Shown here: piece after piece, positions 33,092 through 41,949 of the stretch
Position numbering within the stretch: the stretch's first letter is position 1
Layout: the number at the start of each line of letters is the position of its first letter
Assembly: GCA_038329865.1 (NCBI GenBank)
Contig: JBBQNK010000015.1
Span: 27,282 to 91,281 of the forward strand
DNA: 64,000 nt
From: JANMES01 sp038329865
Lineage (GTDB): Bacteria; Planctomycetota; Phycisphaerae; Tepidisphaerales; Tepidisphaeraceae
Direction: 5' to 3'
Made by a program: the position numbers and the translations under genes
Notes under the pieces: generated by a model
Seen by the model: only the letters and a program-made list of their open reading frames with translations
The model's database searches: none
Told to the model about the DNA's origin: nothing

Positions 33092-35284
33092 TTGCCGCCC
33101 TCGATTTCAAAAGTTACCATCTCCGCCGGGACAATCTGCAATCGCAGTTTTGAGGGGAATCGCACCATACCGGAAAAATCCAAACCCGTTCACCCCGGCG
33201 CGTGGCGGATGCCGATTGCCCGCAACCTGCACTTTACCGGCCGCGATAAAACGCTCCGCGAACTCCGCCGGCAATTGCTACTGCCGAACCCGCTCTCGCG
33301 CGTGCAGATTCTCCACGGCCCCGGCGGGATCGGCAAAACGCAGACGGCCGCGGAATTCGCCCACCGCTTTCGCGAGGCGTACGGCATCATCTGGTGGATG
33401 CACGCCGATTCGCCCGCCGGTCTCGAAACGAGCCTGGCGGAGCTCGCGCGCACGCTCGGCCTTTGCGATAGCGACGATCTCGCGCCCGTTGAGATTCGCC
33501 GGTTGCTGTTCCGCCATCTCGGCTCGCGCAAGCATTGGTTGCTGATCATCGACGACGCCGACAATCTCACCACCGACCCCGCCGCCGTTGCTGCGATCGT
33601 GCCGCCGCAGCGCACCGGGCACGTGATCGTCACCAGCCGCAGCCCCAACTGGCTTGAAGTCGGCCGGCCGTTCCCGATCGGCGTGTTCGATCGGGCCGAG
33701 TCCGTCACCTTGCTGCTGCACCGCACCGATCGCAAAGAATCGCCGGAGATTGCTGACAAACTCGCCGCCGCGCTCGGCGATCTGCCGCTGGCGCTCGACC
33801 AGGCCGCCGCGTTGATCGAGCAGACGCGCATCAGCTTCTCCGACTACCTTAAGCGATTCGAAACGCACTGGGCCGAGCTGTTGCGCAGCGGCAAGCCGTC
33901 GGCCGATTATCCGATGTCGGTCACGATGAGCTGGGAGATGTCGTTCAAGCAGGTGGAGGAGCAATCGCCGCACGCCGCGGAAATTCTCGCGATCTGCGCC
34001 CACCTCAGCCCCGAGGGAATCCCGCGCCGGCTGCTGCGGCAGATCGCGCAGTACGCGCCGCCGGGCGTCGGTTTCATCCTCGGCGATCCGGTCGCATGCA
34101 ACGAAGCCGTCGGCAAACTCGCGAGCTTTTCACTGATCGATGCCGACGACATTCACCTCCACATGCACCCGCTGGCGGCCGGGCTGGCGCGGTATCGGCT
34201 GACGGAGGACGAGCGCCGCACCTGGGCGGGCGTGGCCGTCCGCGCGATGGAGACTGCCTTCAAGTTCGATCCCGCGTTTCCCAGCGACTGGCGCGAAAGC
34301 GGCGAGCTGCTCACCCACGCACTCGCCGCCGCCAAGCACGCCGATGAAGCCGGCGTGCTGCCGGGCGCGGTGCGGTCGATCTACAACGCCGCCGGGCGGT
34401 ACCTGCTGGCGGCGGCGAGGTTCGATCAGGCCCGCGTGTTGCTCGAGCGCGCGCTGGAGATCGCCATCGCCGTGTGGGGGGCCGACAGTTCGCGCCTCTC
34501 GCCGATCGCCAACAATTTGGGCCGGGTGATGCTCCGACTCGGCGATTCCGCCGGCGCGAAATCGCATTTCGAGCGCGCCCTGCAACTAGACGAAAAAGCC
34601 TTCGGCCCCGCCCACCCGCACGTGGCGGAAGTGGTGAACAATCGCGGCGTCAGCCTCTACATGCTCGGCGACGCACCGTCAGCTGAGTCCGACTTCCGCC
34701 GCGCGCTCGCGATCTACCAGAAAAACGTAGGCCAGGAACACGGCAAGATCGCCGCGATCGTGAACAACCTCGGCTACTCCCTCGTCAGCCGCGGCGAACT
34801 GAGCGCCGCCCGCACGCAGTTCACGTCCGCCCTCAAGATGGCGAAGGAAACCCTAGGCAAAACGCACCCCACGGTCGCCGCCGTGCTGCGAAACCTCGGC
34901 CACGTCTGCCACCAGCTGCAGCAGGGCACCGACGCGAAACTCTGCTTCGAACAAGCCGCCGAAATCGACGAGCGCGTCCTAGGCCCCGACCACCCCGACG
35001 CCGCCGCCGACTTAGCCGGCATAGCCGAGGCCGTCGAACTGCTCGGCGAATTCCCCAAGGCCAAAACCCTCATGACCCGCGCCGCCGAGATCGAAGAAGG
35101 CATGCCGAAGCCCGATCAATCACACTTGGCCGAGCGGTACACGGTGCTTGCTCGAATTTTCACCAAGCTAGGTGACACCGACGAGTCTCGTCGGTTCAAG
35201 GTGAAGGCCGATCTTGCGATCTCTGCCGCCGCGCGATCCGGTCCGCGACGTGAAGTGCTGGCGACATTCTCGCTGGAGGCGTGA
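33092..35284 (+). CDS. NB-ARC/TPR STAND NTPase
   Basis: A 730-residue signal-transduction ATPase. The NB-ARC motor spans about 45-330: NLHFTGRDKTL leads into the P-loop GPGGIGKTQ (76-84), Walker B LIIDDAD (151-157), a TSRSP sensor and the LGDLPLALDQAA GLPL-type motif. Residues about 400-690 are kinesin-light-chain-like TPRs (repeated NNLG and ALxxxE words, with HPHVA, HGKIA, HPTVA and HPDAA at 42-residue spacing). There is no N-terminal effector domain (TIR, protease or nuclease). Start is uncertain: a TTG opens the frame at 33092 and an ATG lies at about 33209, but the sequence before it (PGAW) looks homologous. The Imm11-like gene follows 49 bp later. Confidence 0.88.
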   Translation: MPPSISKVTISAGTICNRSFEGNRTIPEKSKPVHPGAWRMPIARNLHFTGRDKTLRELRRQLLLPNPLSRVQILHGPGGIGKTQTAAEFAHRFREAYGIIWWMHADSPAGLETSLAELARTLGLCDSDDLAPVEIRRLLFRHLGSRKHWLLIIDDADNLTTDPAAVAAIVPPQRTGHVIVTSRSPNWLEVGRPFPIGVFDRAESVTLLLHRTDRKESPEIADKLAAALGDLPLALDQAAALIEQTRISFSDYLKRFETHWAELLRSGKPSADYPMSVTMSWEMSFKQVEEQSPHAAEILAICAHLSPEGIPRRLLRQIAQYAPPGVGFILGDPVACNEAVGKLASFSLIDADDIHLHMHPLAAGLARYRLTEDERRTWAGVAVRAMETAFKFDPAFPSDWRESGELLTHALAAAKHADEAGVLPGAVRSIYNAAGRYLLAAARFDQARVLLERALEIAIAVWGADSSRLSPIANNLGRVMLRLGDSAGAKSHFERALQLDEKAFGPAHPHVAEVVNNRGVSLYMLGDAPSAESDFRRALAIYQKNVGQEHGKIAAIVNNLGYSLVSRGELSAARTQFTSALKMAKETLGKTHPTVAAVLRNLGHVCHQLQQGTDAKLCFEQAAEIDERVLGPDHPDAAADLAGIAEAVELLGEFPKAKTLMTRAAEIEEGMPKPDQSHLAERYTVLARIFTKLGDTDESRRFKVKADLAISAAARSGPRREVLATFSLEA

Positions 35285-35333
35285 CCGAATCACGAAATGA
35301 TTGGCTTGGAACCGGTCGTGATACTCTCATTGA

Positions 35334-36287
35334 ATGTCAAATAGTATCTACAAGCTCGAACGATTTTACGATGATCCGCGCTACGAAGGCTTCTATGCTG
35401 AATTTAGAATGCCCGGCTATGTCCCGTCCGTGCGCCGGCGAGACAAAAACAAAGTTTGGCGGGCTGCTCGATTTGCCGAAATCTGGAAGCCTATAAAGGT
35501 CACAGGTCGAGTTCGGCAATTCAATGATTATCCTTCTTCTCTAGGTTTGCCGGTCTTCAGCCCGAAGGCCGTAGAAGCTTTGAGCGATCTTCTTGAAGCC
35601 AACGGCGAACTGTTGCCGTTGAATTCTGAGCTGGGCCGGTACTTCGTTTTTAATACGACGACGATTGTCGACGTCTTGAACCTTAAGAAATCCCAAAGTG
35701 ATCGCCTGGACATCTGGCGATACGCGTTTTTCGCGAGAAAGTTGAAGGGATTGTCGATTTTTCGAATTCCGGAGAAGCCGAATCACATTTACGTCACGGA
35801 GGAATTCGTTCGCCGGGCGGAAGCAGCGGATTTGCGTGGGATGGACTTCAAAAAAGTCTGGCCGTTCCCCCGTGGGATCGATTGGTGGCGGGTCCCCAAG
35901 GAAACCACATTGAAAGCGAAGCAAAGGGGTTTGCCACGCGGGCGATCTGTAAAAGGGAATTCGGTAGCGATCCATCTCTTTTTCACCGGCAAATCCGGCA
36001 AGGAAACTGCTGCCGACACCAAGCGCATCAATGCAATGATGGACCAACTGGACGCGCTGCTCGTCGATCCTCGTTCGACCGCGCCATCGGTTGGACAAGT
36101 CGAAGGCGTCGATCGCGGCATCTCTGGAAAATGTCGTCTGATGCTCAGTTGTCCCGATGCCGATGCGCTGATCGCTTTCATCCGACCTTGGCTGAGCCGC
36201 CTCAAATGGCCGGGGCGGTTTTCGGTCGGCAAGCGATACGCCAACTTTGCCGATGTTCGCGTGAAACAAGTGCCGGCAAAACTTTGA
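35334..36287 (+). CDS. Imm11-like (DUF1629) protein with extra C-terminal domain
   Basis: A 317-residue soluble protein. Residues about 70-200 resemble the Imm11/DUF1629 family of toxin-immunity proteins: VFSPKAVEALSDLLEANGELLPL, FNTTTIVDVLN, then LSIFRIPEKPNHIYVTEEFV and LRGMDFKKVWP. Residues about 210-317 form an additional domain that I cannot name (NSVAIHLFFTGKSG and CRLMLSCPDADALIAFIRPWL). Codon use is more A/T-rich than in neighbours, which suggests transfer. No toxin gene is adjacent. The upstream partner is the NB-ARC/TPR gene. Related planctomycete proteins may be ordinary cytosolic proteins, so an immunity role is inference. Confidence 0.68.
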   Translation: MSNSIYKLERFYDDPRYEGFYAEFRMPGYVPSVRRRDKNKVWRAARFAEIWKPIKVTGRVRQFNDYPSSLGLPVFSPKAVEALSDLLEANGELLPLNSELGRYFVFNTTTIVDVLNLKKSQSDRLDIWRYAFFARKLKGLSIFRIPEKPNHIYVTEEFVRRAEAADLRGMDFKKVWPFPRGIDWWRVPKETTLKAKQRGLPRGRSVKGNSVAIHLFFTGKSGKETAADTKRINAMMDQLDALLVDPRSTAPSVGQVEGVDRGISGKCRLMLSCPDADALIAFIRPWLSRLKWPGRFSVGKRYANFADVRVKQVPAKL

Positions 36288-36299
36288 ATATAACGTGAT

Positions 36300-37284
36300 T
36301 CATTCGCGTGACCCCGGCCAAGTCGGTGGGGCGAGGAAAAGTTTCCGGCGGATTTCGAAATATCTCTGCTGATGCTCCGAAAGATCCTCGAATCCCCACT
36401 CCTGCGCGAAAACCAGAAACGAATAGAGCAGCCGTAACTTTCCGAAGAGCGGGATCTGGCCGATCATCGCCGCGGTGACGGGGCGGGCGTCGGCATAGCC
36501 GGCGAGAAAATGGTCGTACGCGGTTTGCCTGGCCGCGGGATCGCGGGCGCCGAAAAAGTGGAGGAAGGCGGCGATCTCGTAGGCGTACCAGTGCTCGCAG
36601 CAGGCGTCGAAATCGAAGAGCGAAATCTCGCCGCCGTTGATGCGAAGGTTGCCGACCGTGAAGTCGCCGTGGATCAGGCCGAACGCTGACGCGTCAGTCG
36701 GCAGTTCGGCGAGCCACGGCTGGAGCTCGTTGAACAGGCCCCACGCTTCCGTCTCGGCCTTGGGCACGAACTCGGCGAATCGCGACCAGCGATCGTCGCG
36801 CCAGTGACCCCGCCGGCGGTTGAAATCGCCCGAGCGATTCGTGCAGCCGAGCGATGCATCGCCCGGTGTCGCGAAAAAACGCCGGCTCGTCCGCTGGCGG
36901 CGCTTCTGCGAACGACTTGCCGGGCGCTTCGGTCAGCACGCACGCGGTGTATATGACGCCGCCAACGCTCGCGGTATGAACGCTCTCGCCGCGGCGAGAT
37001 TCCACTGGCCGACACGCACTGATTCCGTCGGCGGCGAGGTGGCGGAGGATCTGCAGTTCCGATTCGATCTGCTCCCTCGACCGATGCGCCGCCGGCGTGA
37101 TACGCAGGTACGCCGTCCCGGTTTCCAGCGGAATCGAATAAATCAGATTGTCAAAATTCCGCACGAATTGAATCGGCCCATCGGCCCACATCCGCGCAAG
37201 GGCGACGGCGGTTTCGCGAAGTTCCGCCGGTTCGATCTGCTCTCGTTCGGCCGACGGAATTGGAGGAGGAATTGACGAGCCCAT
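36300..37284 (-). pseudogene. APH-family small-molecule kinase, disrupted by a frameshift
   Basis: Two frames together encode one aminoglycoside-phosphotransferase-fold kinase. The N-terminal frame (37284 to the stop at 36694) carries NFDNLIYSIPLETGTAYLRI and the helix LQILRHL. The C-terminal frame (36300-36767 and open further upstream) carries the catalytic HGDFTVGN and the metal-binding DFDACCEHW. Homology leaves the first frame after LHESLGRF and resumes one base later as HWRDDRWSRFAEF. An extra base near 36835 explains this. The substrate would have been unknown (amino alcohol or sugar). It could be a sequencing error, since both halves look well conserved. Confidence 0.78.
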
Positions 37285-37372
37285 TGCCGATTATTATCGA
37301 GCAGTGCCCCCGTTAGTCCAATCCAATTGGCACTCGCATTTGCCGGGGTTTCCAGCGGCAGCTGCGAATGGG

Positions 37373-37993
37373 TTAGACCGTCGGGTCTTTGCCGAGCGAG
37401 AGGCGGCCCTTCGGGTCGTGCAGTTTGTGGAATGTGCGATCGAGCAGTTTTTCCATCATGTCGATGGCGCCATCGATGGCTTCGTCGAGGGTTGCGCCGA
37501 CGTGCGTTACGACGAGCGGTTGGTGCCCGGCCGGTCGGGCTTCGAGGAGGCAGCGCTTGTCGTCGCCGTGCGATTTGCTGCCATTGTCGTCGCTGAGATG
37601 AATTTCGACGCGCGTGAGCTGCCTGCCGAATCGGCCGAGCGTGGCGTTGACGGTGTCATCAACGTATTGGGTCAATTTCTCACTGCCGTGAATGTTGTGA
37701 TCGCTGTTGACTTGGACCTGAATGTGGTGTTCTTCGGTGAGTTGAGTATCGGACGATAACGCCGGCGTTGCGGCGGCGGTGTCAATCGTCTCTGCATCGC
37801 GATGGGCCTGGGCGCGTTCACCACTGGCGGATGATTTTCCAGTGCGATTGCCCGCGAGGCCGGCTTCTTTGATCCGGGCATCCTTTGCGGCCGTGGTGGC
37901 CCGCAATTGGGTGGCAGAGTTGATCGCAGGAATTTTTGCCGAACCGGAACCCGAGTGATCGTGGCTGCGGTCGGCGTGTTCATTCTTTTGCAT
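37373..37993 (-). CDS. Ribosome hibernation HPF/RaiA-like protein with long N-terminal extension
   Basis: A 206-residue protein. Residues about 88-195 match the S30AE/HPF fold (QVQVNSDHNIHGSEKLTQYVDDTVNATLGRF; RVEIHLSDDN; KRCLLEARPAGHQPL; ATLDEAIDGAIDMMEKLL). The first 85 residues are polar, His/Ser/Ala-rich and probably disordered. The C-terminal dimerisation domain of long HPF is absent. HPF proteins bind the 30S subunit in stationary phase. Here the extension replaces the usual layout. The gene is alone, convergent with nothing, and faces the 585-bp gap before the export operon. Confidence 0.8.
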   Translation of the reverse strand: MQKNEHADRSHDHSGSGSAKIPAINSATQLRATTAAKDARIKEAGLAGNRTGKSSASGERAQAHRDAETIDTAAATPALSSDTQLTEEHHIQVQVNSDHNIHGSEKLTQYVDDTVNATLGRFGRQLTRVEIHLSDDNGSKSHGDDKRCLLEARPAGHQPLVVTHVGATLDEAIDGAIDMMEKLLDRTFHKLHDPKGRLSLGKDPTV

Positions 37994-38578
37994 GGCGTGG
38001 TTTCCTTTGGCGAATTGTAGGAGTGCTGGAGGAAGCGACTATGGGGGATCAACTGATGGCTTCGACTTTTGCCTGTTTTGAGATGGGTCAGTCTCACTGC
38101 CGACTTTGGCGAAACGTTGGTTGTTGCCCTTTGAGAATCGAATTCGCTGTGAGAGGGAAGCCGTGGCTGACCCGTGCGTTCCGGTTCCCATTTTGCACTT
38201 CTTTTGTACTTTTTTGAGCTTAAAGGTTCCCCTTGGTCACCTTCGGTCACCTGTCGAAAGCGCCGAAGCGTTGGCCGGGCCGGGGGTTGTGAATTCGAGG
38301 CGGGGTCGAAGAAAGAAAATCGGCGGCGATGAGCGTGGCGAGTGACGAAGGGCGGCGGGGCGGTGAAAGTTTTCGGTCGATTTGTGAGCTTGACTTGCGA
38401 ATCGGCGGGTCGATCGGCGGGTCTTGCCCTCGTTAAATCATGCAAAATCTTTACTAAGACCGATAGTATCCGGGCTTGCAATTGCGCTTCGCCCATTTAC
38501 ATTACCTTGCGCCATTTAACATTTGCAGCCGATAGTCACGGCGAAGTTGGATCGGCTGGCCCTTGAAAGGAGCATCTC
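37994..38578. promoter_or_regulatory. 585-bp intergenic region between HPF-like gene and export operon
   Basis: No coding frame or long palindrome is convincing here. Visible items are a direct repeat GGTCACC-TTC-GGTCACC at about 38234-38250, a TTTTGTACTTTTTTGAGC tract near 38204, and an A/T-rich stretch at 38430-38520 that probably holds the promoter of the export operon. A GAAAGGAG ribosome site lies at its right end. This should be the control region for both flanking genes. Confidence 0.4.
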
Positions 38579-39931
38579 TTGCCTCTGCCCCGTATTTCTC
38601 ACACGAATAACAGTCTGCAGCGAGCCGCCAAGGCCGCGCTGCTGGTCGCGGGATTTAGTCTGATAACCGGATGCGGGAGTTTCCTCGATCCGACCAAGAG
38701 CTTCATCGATCCCAGCGAAATGGGGCGATACGACCATGAAGCGCTGGTGCTCCCCATTCTGAACGACCTCAACCAGTTGGGCAGCCCGGCCCAGGAGTCG
38801 GACGATCAGTTCATTAACGCCACCGATCCCAAGCCCGAGGACCTGATCGCTTCCGACGCGGATTACGTCGTCGGGAAGAACGATCTGATCTCGGTGACGA
38901 TCAACGATCTGGTCGGCATTGGCATTGAGACTACCAAGACCACCCGAGTCAGCGAAAGCGGGAACATCTCGCTGCCGCTGGTGGGGCAGATCAAGGCCAT
39001 CGGGCTGACTGAAGCTGAGTTGGAACAGACGATCGCGGCAGCGTACAGCGACGCGAAATTGATCCAGAAGGCGCAGGTTTCGGTCACGGTGAACGAAGCG
39101 CGCGGTCGTGCGTTTTCGATCCTGGGTGCCGTCGGGGCGCCGGGACAATACGCGATCGTGAATAGCGATTTCCGCGTGCTGGATGCGTTGGTGCTGTCGC
39201 ACGACATCCAGGCCACCGGCGCCGATTACATGTACATCATTCGCAAGATCGACACGACCCCGCCGGGCGATAAGCCGGTCAAGCCCAAGCCCGGTCCGAC
39301 GACCAATCCCGGGAAAGACGTTTTCGAACCGCGCGGCACGGCGAATTCGGTCCACACTCCCGTGATGTTGCAGACGGCCGGCGGCGAGAATGTGACGACG
39401 GTGGCTGGTCAGCCTAAGTCGCAATTCAGCGGGTTCAATCAGCCGGCGCCGGCGTCGGAGAAGCGGGTCATCAAGATCCCGCTCATCCCGCTTCGCAACG
39501 GCGACTTGAAGTACAACGTGGTGATCAAGCCTGAAGACATGATCATCGTTCCGCAGCCGATTGTCGGCGAATATTACATGGGCGGGCACGTGGCGCGCGT
39601 GGGCGTGTACAGCCTGTCGGGTCGCAAGATCACGCTGAAGCAGGCGGTGGTTTCGGCCGGCATGCTGGATCAGGTCGCGATTCCGCAGCGGACGGACATC
39701 ATCCGCCGCACCGGACCGGATCAGGAAGTTTATGTTCGCATCGACATGGCGAAGATTTTCGCCGGCGAGCAGTCGGACATTTATCTGAAGCCGAACGACA
39801 TCGTTCAGGTCGGCACGAACGCGATCGCACCGTTCCTGGCGGCCGTTCGCGGGGCGTTCCGGATCACCTACGGTTTCGGATTCCTGTACGACAAGAACTT
39901 CAACACCAACAACAACAGCAACGGCGGTTGA
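38579..39931 (+). CDS. Wza-like polysaccharide export lipoprotein (SLBB domain)
   Basis: A 450-residue outer-membrane export protein. The signal peptide ends at a lipobox (LITGC, Cys near 34). The polysaccharide-export domain begins with ADYVVGKNDLISVTINDL, followed by SGNISLPLVGQIKAIGLTEAELEQTIAAAY, then SLBB-type segments (SILGAVGAPGQYAI and YYMGGHVARVGVYSL). A Pro/Lys-rich insert at about 225-275 interrupts the SLBB region. The start is TTG at 38579, 6 nt after a strong GAAAGGAG site. It forms the first gene of the export/exosortase module and would make the outer channel for polymer handled by the Wzc-like kinase. Confidence 0.9.
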   Translation: MPLPRISHTNNSLQRAAKAALLVAGFSLITGCGSFLDPTKSFIDPSEMGRYDHEALVLPILNDLNQLGSPAQESDDQFINATDPKPEDLIASDADYVVGKNDLISVTINDLVGIGIETTKTTRVSESGNISLPLVGQIKAIGLTEAELEQTIAAAYSDAKLIQKAQVSVTVNEARGRAFSILGAVGAPGQYAIVNSDFRVLDALVLSHDIQATGADYMYIIRKIDTTPPGDKPVKPKPGPTTNPGKDVFEPRGTANSVHTPVMLQTAGGENVTTVAGQPKSQFSGFNQPAPASEKRVIKIPLIPLRNGDLKYNVVIKPEDMIIVPQPIVGEYYMGGHVARVGVYSLSGRKITLKQAVVSAGMLDQVAIPQRTDIIRRTGPDQEVYVRIDMAKIFAGEQSDIYLKPNDIVQVGTNAIAPFLAAVRGAFRITYGFGFLYDKNFNTNNNSNGG

Positions 39932-39968
39932 TGCGTGATTTGTGCGGTACAACCGGCGAAACAATTAA

Positions 39969-40010
39969 CCGACGGATCGAATGGGAACATTCGATCCGTC
40001 GGGTTTGTTT
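39969..40010 (+). terminator. Strong hairpin between export gene and exosortase gene
   Basis: Perfect 15-bp stem (CCGACGGATCGAATG and complement, loop GGAA) followed by GTTTGTTT. It lies 38 nt after the Wza-like stop and about 100 nt before the exosortase start, so it could end or attenuate transcription inside the module. Confidence 0.8.
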
Positions 40011-40108
40011 AGGAAATAGTATGGTAAACTGTCGGATACGATTCGGACGGCCATTGAGTAGGCCCGTCGATCGGCCGATGTTTCAACGGAGGTCGATTCC
40101 TGAGCGCC

Positions 40109-41149
40109 GTGAATTCGCCATTACCGGACGTGCCACCGGACCAAGATGAGATCGGTTCTGAGCCGCTCTACATGGGTCTGGCAGCGTACTCATGGCTGAA
40201 AATCGGGCTGCTGACACTCTTCACCTGCCTGCTGTTCCGAAATAACCTTTGGCGCCTGTGGGATAAAACCAATCCGATCTACGGCGAAGCGAACTGGCAG
40301 CACGCGATCTGCGTACCACTGGTCGGACTGTTTTATTTATACATCCACCGCGACGAGCTTTTGCGTGCGAAGATCAAGCCCGCGTTGGAAGGTCTGCCGC
40401 TGTTGATCGCCGGGCCGCTGATCCTGCTTTACGGGATTTACCCGGGCCAAAACGACTACATCAAGGATCTGGCCATTCCCGTGACGCTCTCGGGGCTGGT
40501 GCTTTTCACCTGCGGATGGCGGGTGATGAAGTACGCGTGGTTTCCGATCCTTTTTTTGATTTGCGCCTTTCCCTGGCCGGGTCTGGTCTACAGCCGCATC
40601 GCCAGCCCGCTGCAGGAACTCGCGGCGACCGTCGCGGTGGAAGTGATGAAGCTGACCGGCGTGACGGCGGCACAGAGCGGAACAAAAATCATCATCGGCG
40701 ACGGAGCGACCGTTCGAATTCTCAACGTCGCCGAGGCGTGCGCGGGAATGCGGTCGCTGATGACATTCATCACCGTCGGCGCGTCGATGGCGTTCCTTTC
40801 GGCGCGGCCGCTGTGGCAGAAACTGATCATCACCGCGTCGGCCGTTCCGATCGCCATCGCGTGCAACGTGATGCGAGTTTCCGGGCAAGGCCTGCTCGAC
40901 AAGTACGCCAGCCACGAGTGGTCCGAGGGATTCGCCCACCAGTTTGCCGGCATGGTAATGCTCGTGCCGGCGTTTTTTCTGCTCCTGCTGGTCGGCAAGA
41001 TTCTGGACATGGCGGTGATCGAAGTGGCGGATCCGGTTTCGCGGAAGAAAACTGTCGTTGCAACGGGCCAGTCGCCGGCGGCGCAGCCTGACGTGCTTAA
41101 GCGTCGTCGCCCGGCTACTAATCGTTCGGCGCAGGAGTTAGGCCAATGA
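40109..41149 (+). CDS. Exosortase (PEP-CTERM sorting transpeptidase)
   Basis: A 346-residue inner-membrane cysteine enzyme with about eight hydrophobic segments. The catalytic triad is present: Cys211 in AEACAGMRSL, Arg256 in CNVMRVSGQ and His277 in GFAHQFAGMV. It recognises C-terminal PEP signals such as those at 27.7 and 52.8 kb. A C-terminal cytosolic tail of about 45 basic residues follows. Start: GTG at 40109 is used. A GGAGG lies at 40088-40092, and an in-frame CTG at 40100 has better spacing. The last 4 bp overlap the ATG of the EpsI-like gene (ATGA), indicating translational coupling. Confidence 0.93.
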   Translation: MNSPLPDVPPDQDEIGSEPLYMGLAAYSWLKIGLLTLFTCLLFRNNLWRLWDKTNPIYGEANWQHAICVPLVGLFYLYIHRDELLRAKIKPALEGLPLLIAGPLILLYGIYPGQNDYIKDLAIPVTLSGLVLFTCGWRVMKYAWFPILFLICAFPWPGLVYSRIASPLQELAATVAVEVMKLTGVTAAQSGTKIIIGDGATVRILNVAEACAGMRSLMTFITVGASMAFLSARPLWQKLIITASAVPIAIACNVMRVSGQGLLDKYASHEWSEGFAHQFAGMVMLVPAFFLLLLVGKILDMAVIEVADPVSRKKTVVATGQSPAAQPDVLKRRRPATNRSAQELGQ

Positions 41150-41925
41150 AAATTTCGGCCAAGACCAGCTTCATCATCGCGATGATCATACTTGCCTCCA
41201 GCGCGTTCGCGCTCGAAGGCGCCACGCGATTTCTGAAACTGCACTTCCGCAAGGAGCGCGTCGAACTTGCCCGCCCGCTGGAGCAGATTCCGCCCGACTT
41301 CGGGCCGTGGGTCCAGGTGTCGACTGATCGCCCGCTACTTGAAGACATGGAACACACGCTCGGCACGTCAGAATACATTTTCCGGAATTACCTCGATTCG
41401 CGGGTCATCAGCAAAGAAGTGCTCGACGCTTTCAAAGACAAATCCAGCAACGAGCGCGACGCCATGTTCGGGGATGTCCAACGGCAGAATCCGGCCGCCG
41501 CGGTCTCGCTGGCAGTCACTTACTACACCGGGCTGGTCGACACCGTCGCTCATGTGCCCGATCGCTGCTACATCGCCGACGGGTATGACACCGACGGCGC
41601 GCGCGCCCTGCACTGGTCGGCCGGGGGCCGGGGGCTTGATGTGCGCTTTCTTGGATTCGACGACACCACCGGCGCGGGACGCGTCAGTCGCAACGTGGCT
41701 TACCTGTTTCAAGTGGACGGCCAATACGTTTGCGATCCGATCGCCGTCCGCACCATCTTGGCGAATCTGTTCACGCGTTACGGCTATTACGCCAAAGTGG
41801 AATTGATGACCGTTCTTCCCGACCGCGAGAAATCCGCAAAGGTGATGGACGATTTTCTCGGCTCGGCCATTCCCGGCATTGAGACCGTGCTGCCGGATTG
41901 GAATAAGTACCAGGGGAAAAACTAA
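41146..41925 (+). CDS. EpsI-like exosortase-associated protein (DUF3485)
   Basis: A 259-residue protein with one N-terminal membrane segment (FIIAMIILASSAFALEGA) and a periplasmic domain. Family words are DFGPWVQVSTDRPLLEDME near residue 44, SEYIFRNYLDSR, and AVTYYTGLVDTVAHVPDRCYIADGY, corresponding to the conserved YY...Hsp..C segment of EpsI proteins that accompany exosortases. It overlaps the exosortase gene by 4 bp, so the two are made together. The family is known by association with exosortases and its biochemical role is not established. Confidence 0.85.
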   Translation: MKISAKTSFIIAMIILASSAFALEGATRFLKLHFRKERVELARPLEQIPPDFGPWVQVSTDRPLLEDMEHTLGTSEYIFRNYLDSRVISKEVLDAFKDKSSNERDAMFGDVQRQNPAAAVSLAVTYYTGLVDTVAHVPDRCYIADGYDTDGARALHWSAGGRGLDVRFLGFDDTTGAGRVSRNVAYLFQVDGQYVCDPIAVRTILANLFTRYGYYAKVELMTVLPDREKSAKVMDDFLGSAIPGIETVLPDWNKYQGKN

Positions 41926-41949
41926 CTCTTACCCCGTTTCAAAAAGATT

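Noticed and set aside
37672..38496. Minus-strand frame across the HPF-like gene and the 585-bp gap
   Set aside because: It has low-complexity Pro/Ser/Arg content, shadows the HPF-like gene in another frame, and has no start signal or recognisable domain.
41368..41724. Antisense frame over the EpsI-like gene
   Set aside because: No domain or ribosome site; it mirrors the codon pattern of the sense gene.
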